A stretch of DNA of 23,363 bases from CAZAYB01 sp964489215 (GCA_964489215.1 CAZAYB010000017.1:1-23363), one strand, 5' to 3'; numbered from the stretch's first letter, positions 13,578 through 21,996 are shown. Made by a program: numbers and translations. The notes: a model not told the origin generated them from the sequence alone.

Positions 13578-14981
13578 TCAATTATTACCAGAGGTTTTTA
13601 CGGTTAAGGGCCTTTGCTGAAGTTTTGAACTTTTCACTCTTTTGAATCGCATACCTCTGCCTGTTACAATGTCCCTTTCTTCTTTTAGGAACTGTATATA
13701 TTGTATAAAGGCCCAGGCACTGTTTATCCATCTCATCTGATAACCCCTTTGGTGTGCCTGTTTTTCCATTCTGAGCCTTTGTTCTGTATTAAATACCAGA
13801 AAGTCCAGTGCCTTTGCGATTTGATTTGCACAGTCGTTACCGGTGTCAACCAGTATTCCCCTTGCATGTCTGCCAATAACTACGCCGGGGGGGCATGATT
13901 TATTAGAGTTTATCAGTTCCTGTGCGTACATAAATTTTGTTGCTATTGTTGCTCTGCCCGCTCCAAGAGTATCGGCGAGTATGCCTGATGATATTTGCTG
14001 CTGGTTGAGGTACGGCAATATCATGACATTGGTTGCTCCGTATAGGCTCATCAGTATGTCTTCTTCGAGATAAGATTCCAGGAAGACCACATCGTAACTG
14101 TCGTAATCTATTTTTTTATTAAGTTCCTTTACATGGATATCTTCAAGCTGAGCCTGTTTAATGGCATTTTCAATATTTTTGAGATAATTTCGGTAGTCTT
14201 TTCCGCTGTTATTTGTGATAAAGTCCGGGTGACATTGTCCTGCGATAAGGTAAACTATCTTTTTCCGCTGCTGCGGTGTGCATGATTCTTTTATAAACTT
14301 TCCGTAAGCTGTAAGCCCTACTTCGAGGCCTTTTCCCGGGCTTAACAGTCCCAAAGTGGTTGCGACGAAATGGTCATTCAGGCCGAACTTTTCCTTTATT
14401 TCCAGTCTGTCGAACTGGGAGGGGTTTTGCATTCTTATTCCGTGGTCGATATGTTTAAGTTTTGCCGGGTCTATGCTGTACTGATCTGATGTAAGTATGT
14501 CGATTGCGGATTCGGTGGTTACAACAAGTCCGTCACAGCTTTGGGCGAGTTGCTGAATTATGAGTTTTTGATGTGGGTCTGGTTTATCAAGTACGGTATG
14601 CAGGTATGTTATGCAGATTATTTTGTGAGCGGCAAAGGCTCTTGCCATTTTTACATAGTTCATTCCCTTGCAATCGTTTTTGTTTTCGTCAGGGTCCAGT
14701 CCGTATTCATGCTGAAGAACTACAATGGTTGGATTTGCCGATTCCCGTATTTTTGAGATTATTTCATTTGTGTTCTGGTTCCAGCTTTGAGTGTTGTATT
14801 GCTCTATTGTCAGATCTACGGGTATATTGTACGGGCATTTGCTGTGGTCAATGGCTGCGACCCTGATATGGCCGATCTCAGCGGTAAAATGCGACAGTGC
14901 GTTTGCCAGATCTCTTGAAAATGTTCCTATGCCGCATCTGCGGGGCGGATATGTCGTTACTAATCTTATGTTAAAAGGCAT
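13578..14981 (-). CDS. Family 4 glycosyltransferase (GT-B fold)
   Basis: A 467-residue retaining glycosyltransferase that would move a sugar from a nucleotide donor to an unknown acceptor. The N-terminus reads TYPPRRCGIGTFSRDL (residues 9-24), the acceptor-domain loop typical of a GT4 subgroup. The donor half contains LGLLSPGKGLEVGL and a C-terminal nucleotide-sugar region ending SSGILADTLGAGRATIATKF, in place of the more common EPFG..EA motif. No signal peptide or membrane segment is seen, so it is cytosolic or membrane-associated. It heads a three-gene run with the UPF0316 and ASCH genes. The start codon and Shine-Dalgarno sit within a potential hairpin (14973-15000). Donor and product cannot be told from sequence. 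Confidence 0.85.
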   Translation of the reverse strand: MPFNIRLVTTYPPRRCGIGTFSRDLANALSHFTAEIGHIRVAAIDHSKCPYNIPVDLTIEQYNTQSWNQNTNEIISKIRESANPTIVVLQHEYGLDPDENKNDCKGMNYVKMARAFAAHKIICITYLHTVLDKPDPHQKLIIQQLAQSCDGLVVTTESAIDILTSDQYSIDPAKLKHIDHGIRMQNPSQFDRLEIKEKFGLNDHFVATTLGLLSPGKGLEVGLTAYGKFIKESCTPQQRKKIVYLIAGQCHPDFITNNSGKDYRNYLKNIENAIKQAQLEDIHVKELNKKIDYDSYDVVFLESYLEEDILMSLYGATNVMILPYLNQQQISSGILADTLGAGRATIATKFMYAQELINSNKSCPPGVVIGRHARGILVDTGNDCANQIAKALDFLVFNTEQRLRMEKQAHQRGYQMRWINSAWAFIQYIQFLKEERDIVTGRGMRFKRVKSSKLQQRPLTVKTSGNN

Positions 14982-15000
14982 AATTTTCCCTTTGCCTTTT
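14973..15000 (-). promoter_or_regulatory. Hairpin across the ribosome-binding site of the GT4 gene
   Basis: AAAAGGCA and TGCCTTTT (14973-14980, 14993-15000) pair perfectly over 8 bp. On the minus-strand mRNA the AAGGGA Shine-Dalgarno lies in the 12-nt loop, and the start codon overlaps the downstream arm. This could limit translation initiation. Confidence 0.4.
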
Positions 15001-15127
15001 TTAATAAATTATCTGGAGCACTTATGTTGCTAATATGTCTAAAGCTACAAGCCTCTTATATTTTCATTTTGAATTCCGGACCGATAGTGATAAAAGACTG
15101 CCTTGTTCGGTTTTTCAAACAGGTAAT

Positions 15128-15155
15128 AGTATATCAGTATTTATCTGCTTTTAAA
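15128..15155 (-). promoter_or_regulatory. Candidate promoter of the GT4 group
   Basis: Minus strand: TTTAAA (15155-15150), a 16-bp spacer and TATACT (15133-15128), about 150 nt upstream of the glycosyltransferase start. The -35 is a moderate match. Confidence 0.4.
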
Positions 15156-15206
15156 GAAATTTATTGAGATAAAAATCGCTTATCGCAGCAGAACTTAAAA
15201 AATAGG

Positions 15207-16058
15207 TCAATCGCTTTCGGAGAGCATTGCGAGTTCTTTTTTTACCTGTCTATTTCGGCAAAGTTTTCGCCATTCTTTATAAGCGGGTGTTACAGGTTCC
15301 ACCGGCCCGAAAGTATTTATAATATCAGCGTATTGGTAGTATGCCCTTACGGGGTTTGACAGGCTTAGCTTTCTTGTTGAAAGGACCTTTTGAGAAATCC
15401 TGCTGTTGAGATGCTCAATTATCCTTTTAGCGGCCTTTGCCTTATTGACGTTGCTTTGGTTATTGCAGTGAGCCATAACTGTGTAATATGCCTGGGCGAA
15501 ATTTTCTCCGCCGTTTAATGAATCTTCCAATTCGCTGAAAGGTCCCATTTCCAGGTCGGCGGTAAGCGGTTTCGGCAAATCGACAATTATCTTTTCAATC
15601 TCGTTATTAAGTTCATCGCTCCATGGATAACCCCGCCAGGTGATTTTGCCCTTTGCGTTTACCAGTACGATTGTAGGATATGCACGGATATAGTACCAGT
15701 CAGCCGAACCGTTATCAAGTGCTACAGGGTAGTCGATATTGTTGTTATCGATGAATTTCTTCAAATTTTTCGGCGTCATGTTGTTTTGGCAAAGCGCTAT
15801 GAACTGGAGCCCTTTTTCATTGTATTTTTTGTAAAGGTCGTTGAGATGGGGGATATTTTTTACACAGGGCTTGCACCATGTCGCCCAGAATTCCAGAAAG
15901 ACGGGCTTGCCTTTTAAGTCCCCAATATCGGGATGGTTTGTCGATACCCATTGATCTATTGTCAGTTCAGGGGCATCTGAACCGGCCGGGGCATCGGCGA
16001 GAACAAAGTTTGCGCAGATAGTTAATAAGATAATCAAAATTACCGGTAATTGCTTCAT
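15207..16058 (-). CDS. Secreted TlpA-like thioredoxin-fold protein
   Basis: A 283-residue protein with a Sec signal peptide (hydrophobic LPVILIILLTICANFVL, cut near residue 21) and a TlpA/ResA-type thioredoxin domain over about residues 25-165. The redox pair is WCKPC (Cys62, Cys65) and the cis-Pro is in YPTIVLV. It should reduce or exchange disulfides in the periplasm. A helical C-terminal extension of about 115 residues has no family I recognise; such extensions are common in planctomycete TlpA-like proteins. A GTGAAG element lies just before the ATG. It stands alone between two long gaps. Confidence 0.85.
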   Translation of the reverse strand: MKQLPVILIILLTICANFVLADAPAGSDAPELTIDQWVSTNHPDIGDLKGKPVFLEFWATWCKPCVKNIPHLNDLYKKYNEKGLQFIALCQNNMTPKNLKKFIDNNNIDYPVALDNGSADWYYIRAYPTIVLVNAKGKITWRGYPWSDELNNEIEKIIVDLPKPLTADLEMGPFSELEDSLNGGENFAQAYYTVMAHCNNQSNVNKAKAAKRIIEHLNSRISQKVLSTRKLSLSNPVRAYYQYADIINTFGPVEPVTPAYKEWRKLCRNRQVKKELAMLSESD

Positions 16059-16449
16059 GGCTTCACTTTACTAACAGGTTTACAAAACAGTTTACAAATA
16101 AAACGCGGTTAGTAATGATTCGGCTTTTGAAGCATAAAAGATAAGAAAAAATTTCCGGACTTATAAAATAATCCAAAATTGCATCACAAGCGCGAAACAG
16201 CGTACTAATTAACCGCTATTATCAATCCGTAAAAACGTTAAGTTTTTGCCACAACGGATATGACCGCCAGATTTTACGAAATTTAGAGGTGCAGGTTCAA
16301 GCCAAAAAATCGATATAATTTTGAGAAGTACTTTTTTGGTATGTCAGCCTTGTTTTTCGGCAGAAATTATTTGATAAATAAATGATTTACAAGAAAAAGC
16401 GGGTAAACAGATGTTTTATATTTGTGTTGGGTATTATTTTGCGTTATGC
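16059..16449. other. Long A+T-rich gap upstream of the TlpA-like gene
   Basis: About 390 bp with no gene I can support. A direct repeat of TTTGTAAAC (two copies, minus strand, near 16077-16100) lies close to the TlpA-like start. A small AAAAAC/GTTTTT inverted repeat lies near 16230-16247. The promoter of the TlpA-like gene should be here, but no clear -35/-10 pair stands out. Confidence 0.4.
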
Positions 16450-16501
16450 CAAAAAAAAGACATGCAGGTCTTACAATGCTTATGCACCTGCCCGCATGTC
16501 T
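16450..16501 (-). terminator. Rho-independent terminator of the OmcB-like gene
   Basis: AGACATGC/GCATGTCT plus an inner AGGT/ACCT pairing (plus-strand 16458-16469 and 16486-16501) form a long stem with a small bulge. On the minus strand it is followed by eight T residues (16451-16458). It lies about 95 nt beyond the stop codon. Confidence 0.8.
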
Positions 16502-16595
16502 GCTGCCTTATTACAGGTTTTAATTGACCGGCAAAGTAACTGTTAATTTTCAGTTCTTTGCAGGTTTCTTTTCATACATTCAATAACGCCTTAGT

Positions 16596-18224
16596 TTACT
16601 GCATCTGAATCTTGAAAAGATTTGTGGCCTCGGTTTCACGTATCGGGGTCTGGAAATGCTGTGAAGTAACGTGTGTTTCGAAGTTTGCTATTCCTTCTTC
16701 TGAAGCGCGAAGCCTTACCATCCAGGAAGCCTTTTTACCGGGAGCAATTCTTGCAAGTTTAGCGAAATTTATCTCCTGGCCGGTTGACATTGCCGAGGTT
16801 GCACCGGAGGAAGATATGTAATTCATGCCCTGAGGCACCATGCACTTGACTGCAATATCCTTTGCCGCGGTGGTTCCCTGGTTTGTAACGGTTATCTGAT
16901 AGGTTACCTGCTCGCCCAACTCAACCGGGTCGTTAAGGTCGACAACTTCCAGCAGTATGGCAGGTATTCCTTTAAAGTCTGTGGCGGCAAGTGCAGTAGC
17001 GTCCTCTGCGCAATGAGCGGTTGCGACGGCGTTTGTCTTTAGCTGGCCTTCATGCTCATAGGACAAAGTCATCTGTACCTGCTGTTTTCCTTCGGGCTGA
17101 ATATTGCCGAGGTTCCATGTAACCTTGCCCGGCGATGAATGTGTGTACTTACCTCCCATGGTAGCCCGCTGGAACTTTATACCTGATGGAACGTTTACGA
17201 CCAGTGTCGTATCGTTTGCAGGTCCGTTGCCGGTGTTGTGTACGGTAAAGTTATATGTTACGTCTCTGCCGAGGTATTGGTTGGAAGGTGCCGAGCTTGT
17301 GATCTTCAAGGCAGGTTCGCTTACCATTATCTGCGGTGAATTTGATTCTATCTCTCCGGAATTACTGCTCATTGCCATAGCAGAACTTGAGTATGTTCCC
17401 GGGCCGGCAGCATCGACCATAACCTCGAATTGCTTTGACTGATCCGGTGCCAGCGAGTCGACGTGGAAGCTGACCTGACGCTGGTTTTGGCCGGTCATCA
17501 TTCCATCGGGCAGCTGATCGGTGATTTTAACATCGCATGCGTAACCTGTCCCGGTGTTTTTGATGACGTATTTAAGCGGTATTCTGTCACATGACAAAGA
17601 CTTCTCGGGTGCAACTTTGACAAGTCTGAGCTTAGGTTCGACGATAGCTATCTGGGCGCACATCGGAGCATCGTAGGTAACATGGGCGCATGTGTTTATA
17701 GACTGGCCCGAAGTTGCCTTTGCCTTTACGGAGATCATTTGCGATTCGTTTGAACCGAGCTGATCAAAATGCCAGTGTGCGGTCTGGCCCTTCATCTTAT
17801 GAGAAGGTGAAGAGCTGACAAGTTCCATATTATCCGGCAGTTGATCAGAGATGTTAATATTTTGCAGTGTCTGGCTGGAGGTGTTCATGACCTTCATTCT
17901 GTAAGTGAATTCCTGGTTTTTTGAAACCTGTTCAGGAGCCATTTTCTCAATTCTTACCGCGTTTGCCGGTATCGATGATGCTGAAGTTTTTTTCATTGAA
18001 GCCGCAGCCTGACACGGATTTGTCATATGCTTGGTTTTGGGTTGGGTGTACGCCATTTTTTTCTTATTCTTAGGTGCCTCGGCGCATCCGTTTGGACTGT
18101 CTGGAAAGTTTAGTTTTGCTCTTCCTAAAGGTTGTTCCTTATAGGAATATTCTTCTTCCTGACAGCCGGTCACGAACATTGCTGTCAGTAATACAATAAT
18201 TGTAAATGGTATCAGATACTTCAT
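16596..18224 (-). CDS. OmcB-like lipoprotein with tandem DUF11 repeats
   Basis: A 542-residue predicted lipoprotein (signal ending FVTGC, Cys21). After a low-complexity region to about residue 85 come four tandem DUF11-type beta-sandwich repeats. Each has an N-terminal strand pattern such as VRIEKMAPEQV, then the hallmark V.NTG..A.DV.ITDQLPDGM..... and a closing L.PG..... segment. Order and spacing recall the chlamydial large cysteine-rich protein OmcB, including VTNQGTTAAKD and a C-terminal ETEATN. OmcB has about two dozen cysteines, while this protein has about nine, so strong disulfide cross-linking is less likely. A structural role at the outer membrane is inferred. GGGGGT precedes the ATG. 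The large leader carries a 12-codon frame. Confidence 0.8.
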   Translation of the reverse strand: MKYLIPFTIIVLLTAMFVTGCQEEEYSYKEQPLGRAKLNFPDSPNGCAEAPKNKKKMAYTQPKTKHMTNPCQAAASMKKTSASSIPANAVRIEKMAPEQVSKNQEFTYRMKVMNTSSQTLQNINISDQLPDNMELVSSSPSHKMKGQTAHWHFDQLGSNESQMISVKAKATSGQSINTCAHVTYDAPMCAQIAIVEPKLRLVKVAPEKSLSCDRIPLKYVIKNTGTGYACDVKITDQLPDGMMTGQNQRQVSFHVDSLAPDQSKQFEVMVDAAGPGTYSSSAMAMSSNSGEIESNSPQIMVSEPALKITSSAPSNQYLGRDVTYNFTVHNTGNGPANDTTLVVNVPSGIKFQRATMGGKYTHSSPGKVTWNLGNIQPEGKQQVQMTLSYEHEGQLKTNAVATAHCAEDATALAATDFKGIPAILLEVVDLNDPVELGEQVTYQITVTNQGTTAAKDIAVKCMVPQGMNYISSSGATSAMSTGQEINFAKLARIAPGKKASWMVRLRASEEGIANFETHVTSQHFQTPIRETEATNLFKIQMQ

Positions 18225-18320
18225 TTTAACCCCCTTAAGGATTTTAAGATTTGTAAATATTTAATACATAGTAGGCTCAATCCCTGCCGCAGGCGCGGAC
18301 TTATAAATCGCCCCCATTAA

Positions 18321-18345
18321 CCGCTGAAATCATTCAGTGGTTTTT
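18321..18345. promoter_or_regulatory. Hairpin in the leader of the OmcB-like gene
   Basis: CCGCTGAA and TTCAGTGG (18321-18328, 18333-18340) pair over 8 bp with one wobble around a 4-nt loop, followed by five T residues on the plus strand. It is a plausible plus-strand terminator, but no plus-strand gene leads into it. On the minus strand it is simply a leader hairpin. Confidence 0.4.
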
Positions 18346-18349
18346 GCGT

Positions 18350-18388
18350 TCACGGCGGGCCTCTGTACTTGTGTTTTTTTGGTTTCAT
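18350..18388 (-). CDS. Possible 12-residue leader peptide
   Basis: Minus-strand ATG at 18388 with AGGAG 8 nt upstream encodes MKPKKHKYRGPP and a stop. The peptide is very basic and ends Pro-Pro-stop, a sequence that can slow ribosomes. It lies about 125 nt before the OmcB-like start and next to a hairpin, an arrangement seen in translational attenuators. No homologue is known to me. Confidence 0.35.
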   Translation of the reverse strand: MKPKKHKYRGPP

Positions 18389-18631
18389 TTTTTTTCTCCT
18401 GTTTGAGTTATCATTCAGGCCGCTGATCACATTGGTCAGGCAGCATATTTGAATATACAATCATTTATCTGATAATAAAGCTAAAATGACGCTGTTTAGC
18501 TGGTTTTGGACAAATCGCGTCCTTTGCTTATGCCTTTTGCAGTATTTTGCTTAATCGAATATGGGCATAAATAACTAATTGGGCGATTGTGGGTCGAGTT
18601 TATTCGGCAGGTTTGGCGGATAACTAATATT
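18389..18631. other. Intergenic gap between the divergent OmcB-like and rmuC genes
   Basis: About 240 bp that should contain the minus-strand promoter of the OmcB-like gene; no strong pair was identified. The sequence CTGAATGAT occurs twice on the minus strand (near 18329-18337 and 18411-18419). No supportable gene. Confidence 0.35.
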
Positions 18632-18660
18632 TTGACTATGCACAGCGGTTAATTTATAAT
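18632..18660 (+). promoter_or_regulatory. Promoter of the rmuC operon
   Basis: TTGACT (18632-18637), a 17-bp spacer and a perfect TATAAT (18655-18660), giving a leader of about 170 nt before rmuC. A GTTG-AAA-CAAC mini-hairpin lies in the leader. Confidence 0.65.
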
Positions 18661-18834
18661 GAGGCTGAAATTGGGTTACCGTCAATGTTTTTTGTTGAAA
18701 CAACGAGCAAAAGAAGATTGATTTTTTTGTTGCCGCTGGTTTTAGCAGGATTCGCTGGTTAGTAATAGATTGCATATACATAATAATTCCTTACGATAAT
18801 AATTTTTTTGCTCTTTTTGCTTATTGGAGTTTCA

Positions 18835-19872
18835 ATGACTGAAATACTTCTTGTGATTTTGCTTTTGTTTTGCGGTGTTATTCTCGCAGGTGTTCTTTTT
18901 GTCGGTATTGTTATAGGTCATTCCCGCCGAGAAAGCGCTGCCCAGTCCGTTGTAATAGATTCACTGGGCAAACAGCTTGAAAATGTGCGTAATTCTCAGG
19001 AAAATTTCTCTCGCAATGTTGAGAGCAATCTGAAGACAGGTCAGGAAAACATAAGCAAGTTTCTCGAAAACAGCCAGGGCAGGTTGAAGGATCTTGGCGA
19101 ACAGATAGGAAGAATGAACCGTACCAGTGAGCAGATGGCAAAGATTGGTGAGGATATTCAGAAGCTTCAGAATATTTTTATGAACCCCAAACAGCGCGGC
19201 CAGTTCGGAGAGATGTCGCTTTTGAGATTGCTCGAGGATGTGTTGCCTAAGGAAAGCTTTAATGTTCAGCACCAGTTCCGCAACGGAAAAATAGCTGATG
19301 CGATTGTAAAGATGTCGGATAATTTGGTTGTTATTGATGCCAAGTTCCCTTTGCCCGCTTTTGAGCAGATTGTAAAGGCACAGGACCAGCAGGATAAAAG
19401 CAGGTTTCGAAGACAATTTCAAAAGGATGTCTCGAATCATATTGATAAGATTGCTCAAAGTTATATTCTGCCCGATGAGGGTACACTTGATTTTGCCCTT
19501 ATGTATATTCCCGCGGAGAATGTTTATTACGAAACAGTTGTAAAACAGGACCATGACCGTGCGGATTTGCTTAATTACGCTCTTGACCGCAAGGTGATTC
19601 CGGTTTCGCCGAATTTACTTTATACATATTTAATGACAGTTGTGATGGGTCTTAAGGGTTTACAGGTTGAACAACAGGCGGCCAGGATACTGACCGGACT
19701 AAAAAAGCTGCGTATAGGTGTTGATAGTTTTTGCCAGACTTATAATCTGGTAGGCAAGCATATGCGGAACGCTTTGAGCCAGTATGACGAAGGGCAAAAA
19801 CGGCTGGACCGGTTCAGCGTTGAATTCGACCAGCTCCATTTAGAAGATAAAAACGGTAATATAGATGAATAA
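18835..19872 (+). CDS. rmuC: DNA recombination protein RmuC homologue
   Basis: A 345-residue membrane-anchored protein of the RmuC family, whose members limit DNA inversions and rearrangements and have a nuclease-like (restriction-endonuclease-fold) core. It has an N-terminal transmembrane helix (residues 3-28), a coiled-coil region (about 35-110), then the family core: GQFGEMSLLRLLEDVLP, FRNGKIADAIVKM, LVVIDAKFPLPAF (with catalytic-type Asp-x-Lys) and FALMYIPAENVYYE. A TTG at 18808 is in frame, but GGAG lies before the ATG at 18835. The stop codon overlaps the start of the next gene by 8 bp, so the two are translationally coupled. Confidence 0.93.
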   Translation: MTEILLVILLLFCGVILAGVLFVGIVIGHSRRESAAQSVVIDSLGKQLENVRNSQENFSRNVESNLKTGQENISKFLENSQGRLKDLGEQIGRMNRTSEQMAKIGEDIQKLQNIFMNPKQRGQFGEMSLLRLLEDVLPKESFNVQHQFRNGKIADAIVKMSDNLVVIDAKFPLPAFEQIVKAQDQQDKSRFRRQFQKDVSNHIDKIAQSYILPDEGTLDFALMYIPAENVYYETVVKQDHDRADLLNYALDRKVIPVSPNLLYTYLMTVVMGLKGLQVEQQAARILTGLKKLRIGVDSFCQTYNLVGKHMRNALSQYDEGQKRLDRFSVEFDQLHLEDKNGNIDE

Positions 19873-21460
19873 TTTTAAGCTGATAGTTTTTTTTCTTGTC
19901 AGTATTTGCGGTTTATCCAATGCCAGGTTTGCGGTGCTTGAAGAACTCACGGCAGATTCGGATGTTATAGCTGTGGTTCGTGCGCAAAAGGTGCAGAAGG
20001 TTTTGGCAGGTCAGACCGCGGAGGTAACAGCTGAGTCGGTTTACAAAGGCAATATCAAAACAGGATTTAGTTTCAGGATAGAGGCTAAAACAAAATCGAG
20101 CGTATCTTTTTCGGTAAGAGTTTTTGACGAGGGTAAAAGGTACGTTGTTTTTGTGAAAAAGGATGGAGATATTTATAAGCCTGTTAATGACTATTCGGCA
20201 GTGATAGAGGTTGATGGTAAAAAAAGGCTGAGAAAGTATTTTAAGACAGGACAAAACCAGAGCTTAAAAAGTTTTGACGAGTTCTCCCTTTTGGCGCGTA
20301 TATCTGAATTGACAGGATCTAAGCCGATAAAGAAGGAAGCCGCTGCGGTTAAAGACGCCGATGCTGAAAAAAACAAGGTCCCAGTAAACGCGGCCAAATA
20401 CTATCAGGAAGCTATAGCTCTTTATAAAAAACCAACTGCGACGGTTAAGGATTATCTGCAAAAGGGCGGTTTTGGCCAAAGACCCGACGAAAAGACCATG
20501 GACCAGGTTCAGGGGTGGGTAATAAAGAATCTTGAAGCTTTTTTTTCGCTGGAAAGGGCAGTTCAGCAGGATTACCTTAAGTTTGACTATCCGTCGGATT
20601 CAGAAAAGTTAAAGCAGCAGATTCTTCACCGAAACCAGACGCTAATGGATATTGTTAACGGTCTGTATATCAGAAGTCATGTAAACGCCTACAGGGGAAA
20701 TTATTCGGAGATACTCAAAGACTGTTACCTGATATACAGGCTCGGGATACAGTTTTGCAGCGGAAATATTGTTGTCTCTGAAAAACGGACCGGCATAGAA
20801 TGGCGCAAGCTTGCGGTGCGTATGCTTTATGATCTGTTGGATATTGACCAGATTGATTCTTCTTTTTTGAAGGATGTTCAGGCTGAATGTGTCAGTATTT
20901 TCAGGGAGGATGTATTCAATTTTGACGGGGAAAAGCAAATCGCGGAAGATTTTGTACAAGAAAACGGAACACGCTTCCGGCAGCAGATGGATGAGGCCCT
21001 GAAGTTTTTCAATAAAGCAGCTTCCTCAAGGCCGATACAGCTTAAAGGTGAAATTAATGAGCTTAAGCTAAAGGCACGAAAAAATATTTTCCTAAGGCCT
21101 CTCGTCGATGGATTGCTTAAGACAGCTGAAAGTCATCATCGGGTTCATGCCCGCCTGGCAGCTTTTATTGTTTGTACAGGATGTATGGATTATAAAAATA
21201 AATTCGGTAGCTTACCTGATAACATTGAGCAGTTAAGAAAAAAAGGATTGCTTGACATAAAAGCAATGGACCCTTATGCAGAAAAAGAATTTATTTACAG
21301 GGCAGCTTCCGGCGGATTTGAGCTTTACAGTGTGGGAGCTGATTTTGATGATGATCTGGGCGACCATAATGAAAACTGGGGCAAGCAGGCTGGAGGCGAT
21401 TATGTTTTCTGGCCTGTACAATGGCACACGAATGAAAGTTCTGAAGATAAACATAATTAA
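19865..21460 (+). CDS. Secreted protein of unknown function with a pseudopilin-like C-terminus
   Basis: A 531-residue protein with a Sec signal peptide (KLIVFFLVSICGLSNA). Residues of about 20-130 look like an all-beta domain of the type ADSDVIAVVRAQKV..YKGN..F....GKRYVVFVKKDG, which recalls NTR/TIMP-like secreted domains. The middle (about 185-420) is helical and charged. The last 95 residues resemble the C-terminal half of GspG-type pseudopilins: YKNKFGSLPDNIEQL, MDPYAEKEFIYRAASGGFELYSVGADFDDD and GGDYVFWP. There is no pilin helix at the N-terminus. It overlaps rmuC by 8 bp. The function is unknown and domain calls are by eye. Confidence 0.7.
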   Translation: MNNFKLIVFFLVSICGLSNARFAVLEELTADSDVIAVVRAQKVQKVLAGQTAEVTAESVYKGNIKTGFSFRIEAKTKSSVSFSVRVFDEGKRYVVFVKKDGDIYKPVNDYSAVIEVDGKKRLRKYFKTGQNQSLKSFDEFSLLARISELTGSKPIKKEAAAVKDADAEKNKVPVNAAKYYQEAIALYKKPTATVKDYLQKGGFGQRPDEKTMDQVQGWVIKNLEAFFSLERAVQQDYLKFDYPSDSEKLKQQILHRNQTLMDIVNGLYIRSHVNAYRGNYSEILKDCYLIYRLGIQFCSGNIVVSEKRTGIEWRKLAVRMLYDLLDIDQIDSSFLKDVQAECVSIFREDVFNFDGEKQIAEDFVQENGTRFRQQMDEALKFFNKAASSRPIQLKGEINELKLKARKNIFLRPLVDGLLKTAESHHRVHARLAAFIVCTGCMDYKNKFGSLPDNIEQLRKKGLLDIKAMDPYAEKEFIYRAASGGFELYSVGADFDDDLGDHNENWGKQAGGDYVFWPVQWHTNESSEDKHN

Positions 21461-21486
21461 ATGATAAGTACGCAGAGAGGTTTTTT

Positions 21487-21987
21487 ATGAATTTTGAAGA
21501 TCTTAAAGGAAAAAAAGTTCTGGTTACAGGCTCAAGCAGCGGTATCGGACAGGCAGCAGCGGTAATGTTTGCAAAGCAAGGCTGTTTTGTGGGGGTGCAT
21601 TATTTTAGAACAAAAAGCGGCGGAGAAAAGACGCTCGAGGAAGTAAAAAAACATTCAGACGGGGTTTTGCTTCGGGCCGATATGCGCGATGAGCAAGAGG
21701 TCAAAAGTTTGGTCAATGATTTTGTCAAAGAGGCAAAAGGTCTGGATGTTTTGGTAAACAATGCCGGTACACTTATAGAAAGGCAGGANNNNNNNNNNNN
21801 NNNNNNNNNNNNNNNNNNNNNNNNNNNNNNNNNNNNNNNNNNNNNNNNNNNNNNNNNNNNNNNNNNNNNNNNNNNNNNNNNNNNNNNNGTGGCAAAATCG
21901 ATACTGTTTTTGGCAAGCAATGAGGCAGCTGGTTTCATTACCGGAGAATATATTGCCGTTAACGGCGGATTGCTGATGAGGGCATGA
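21487..21987 (+). CDS. Short-chain dehydrogenase/reductase interrupted by an assembly gap
   Basis: A classical SDR oxidoreductase using NAD(P)H. The N-terminal part has TGSSSGIGQAA (residues 15-25, cofactor loop) and LDVLVNNAG. The C-terminal part has VAKSILFLASNEAAGFITGEYIAVNGG, the usual end of FabG-like proteins. The catalytic Ser-Tyr-Lys lie in the run of 100 N at 21789-21888. Only about 133 residues are readable, whereas such enzymes have about 245-255, so the true missing DNA is likely near 340-370 bp and the N-run is a placeholder. The frame continuing across the gap is therefore accidental. AGAGG lies before the ATG. Substrate unknown. Confidence 0.85.
   Translation: MNFEDLKGKKVLVTGSSSGIGQAAAVMFAKQGCFVGVHYFRTKSGGEKTLEEVKKHSDGVLLRADMRDEQEVKSLVNDFVKEAKGLDVLVNNAGTLIERQXXXXXXXXXXXXXXXXXXXXXXXXXXXXXXXXXXVAKSILFLASNEAAGFITGEYIAVNGGLLMRA
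21789..21888. other. Assembly gap of exactly 100 N
   Basis: One hundred undetermined bases inside the SDR gene. The round number suggests a scaffold gap of unknown real size. Confidence 0.98.
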
Positions 21988-21996
21988 TTTCAAACA

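Noticed and set aside
18575..18781. Minus-strand 68-codon frame upstream of rmuC
   Set aside because: It lies across the strong plus-strand rmuC promoter, has no ribosome site and has no protein-like features.
18760..18800. dif-like or origin-like site near the composition change
   Set aside because: A TATACA-centred A+T-rich stretch is present, but neither arm matches XerC/XerD half-sites, and no DnaA-box cluster is seen.
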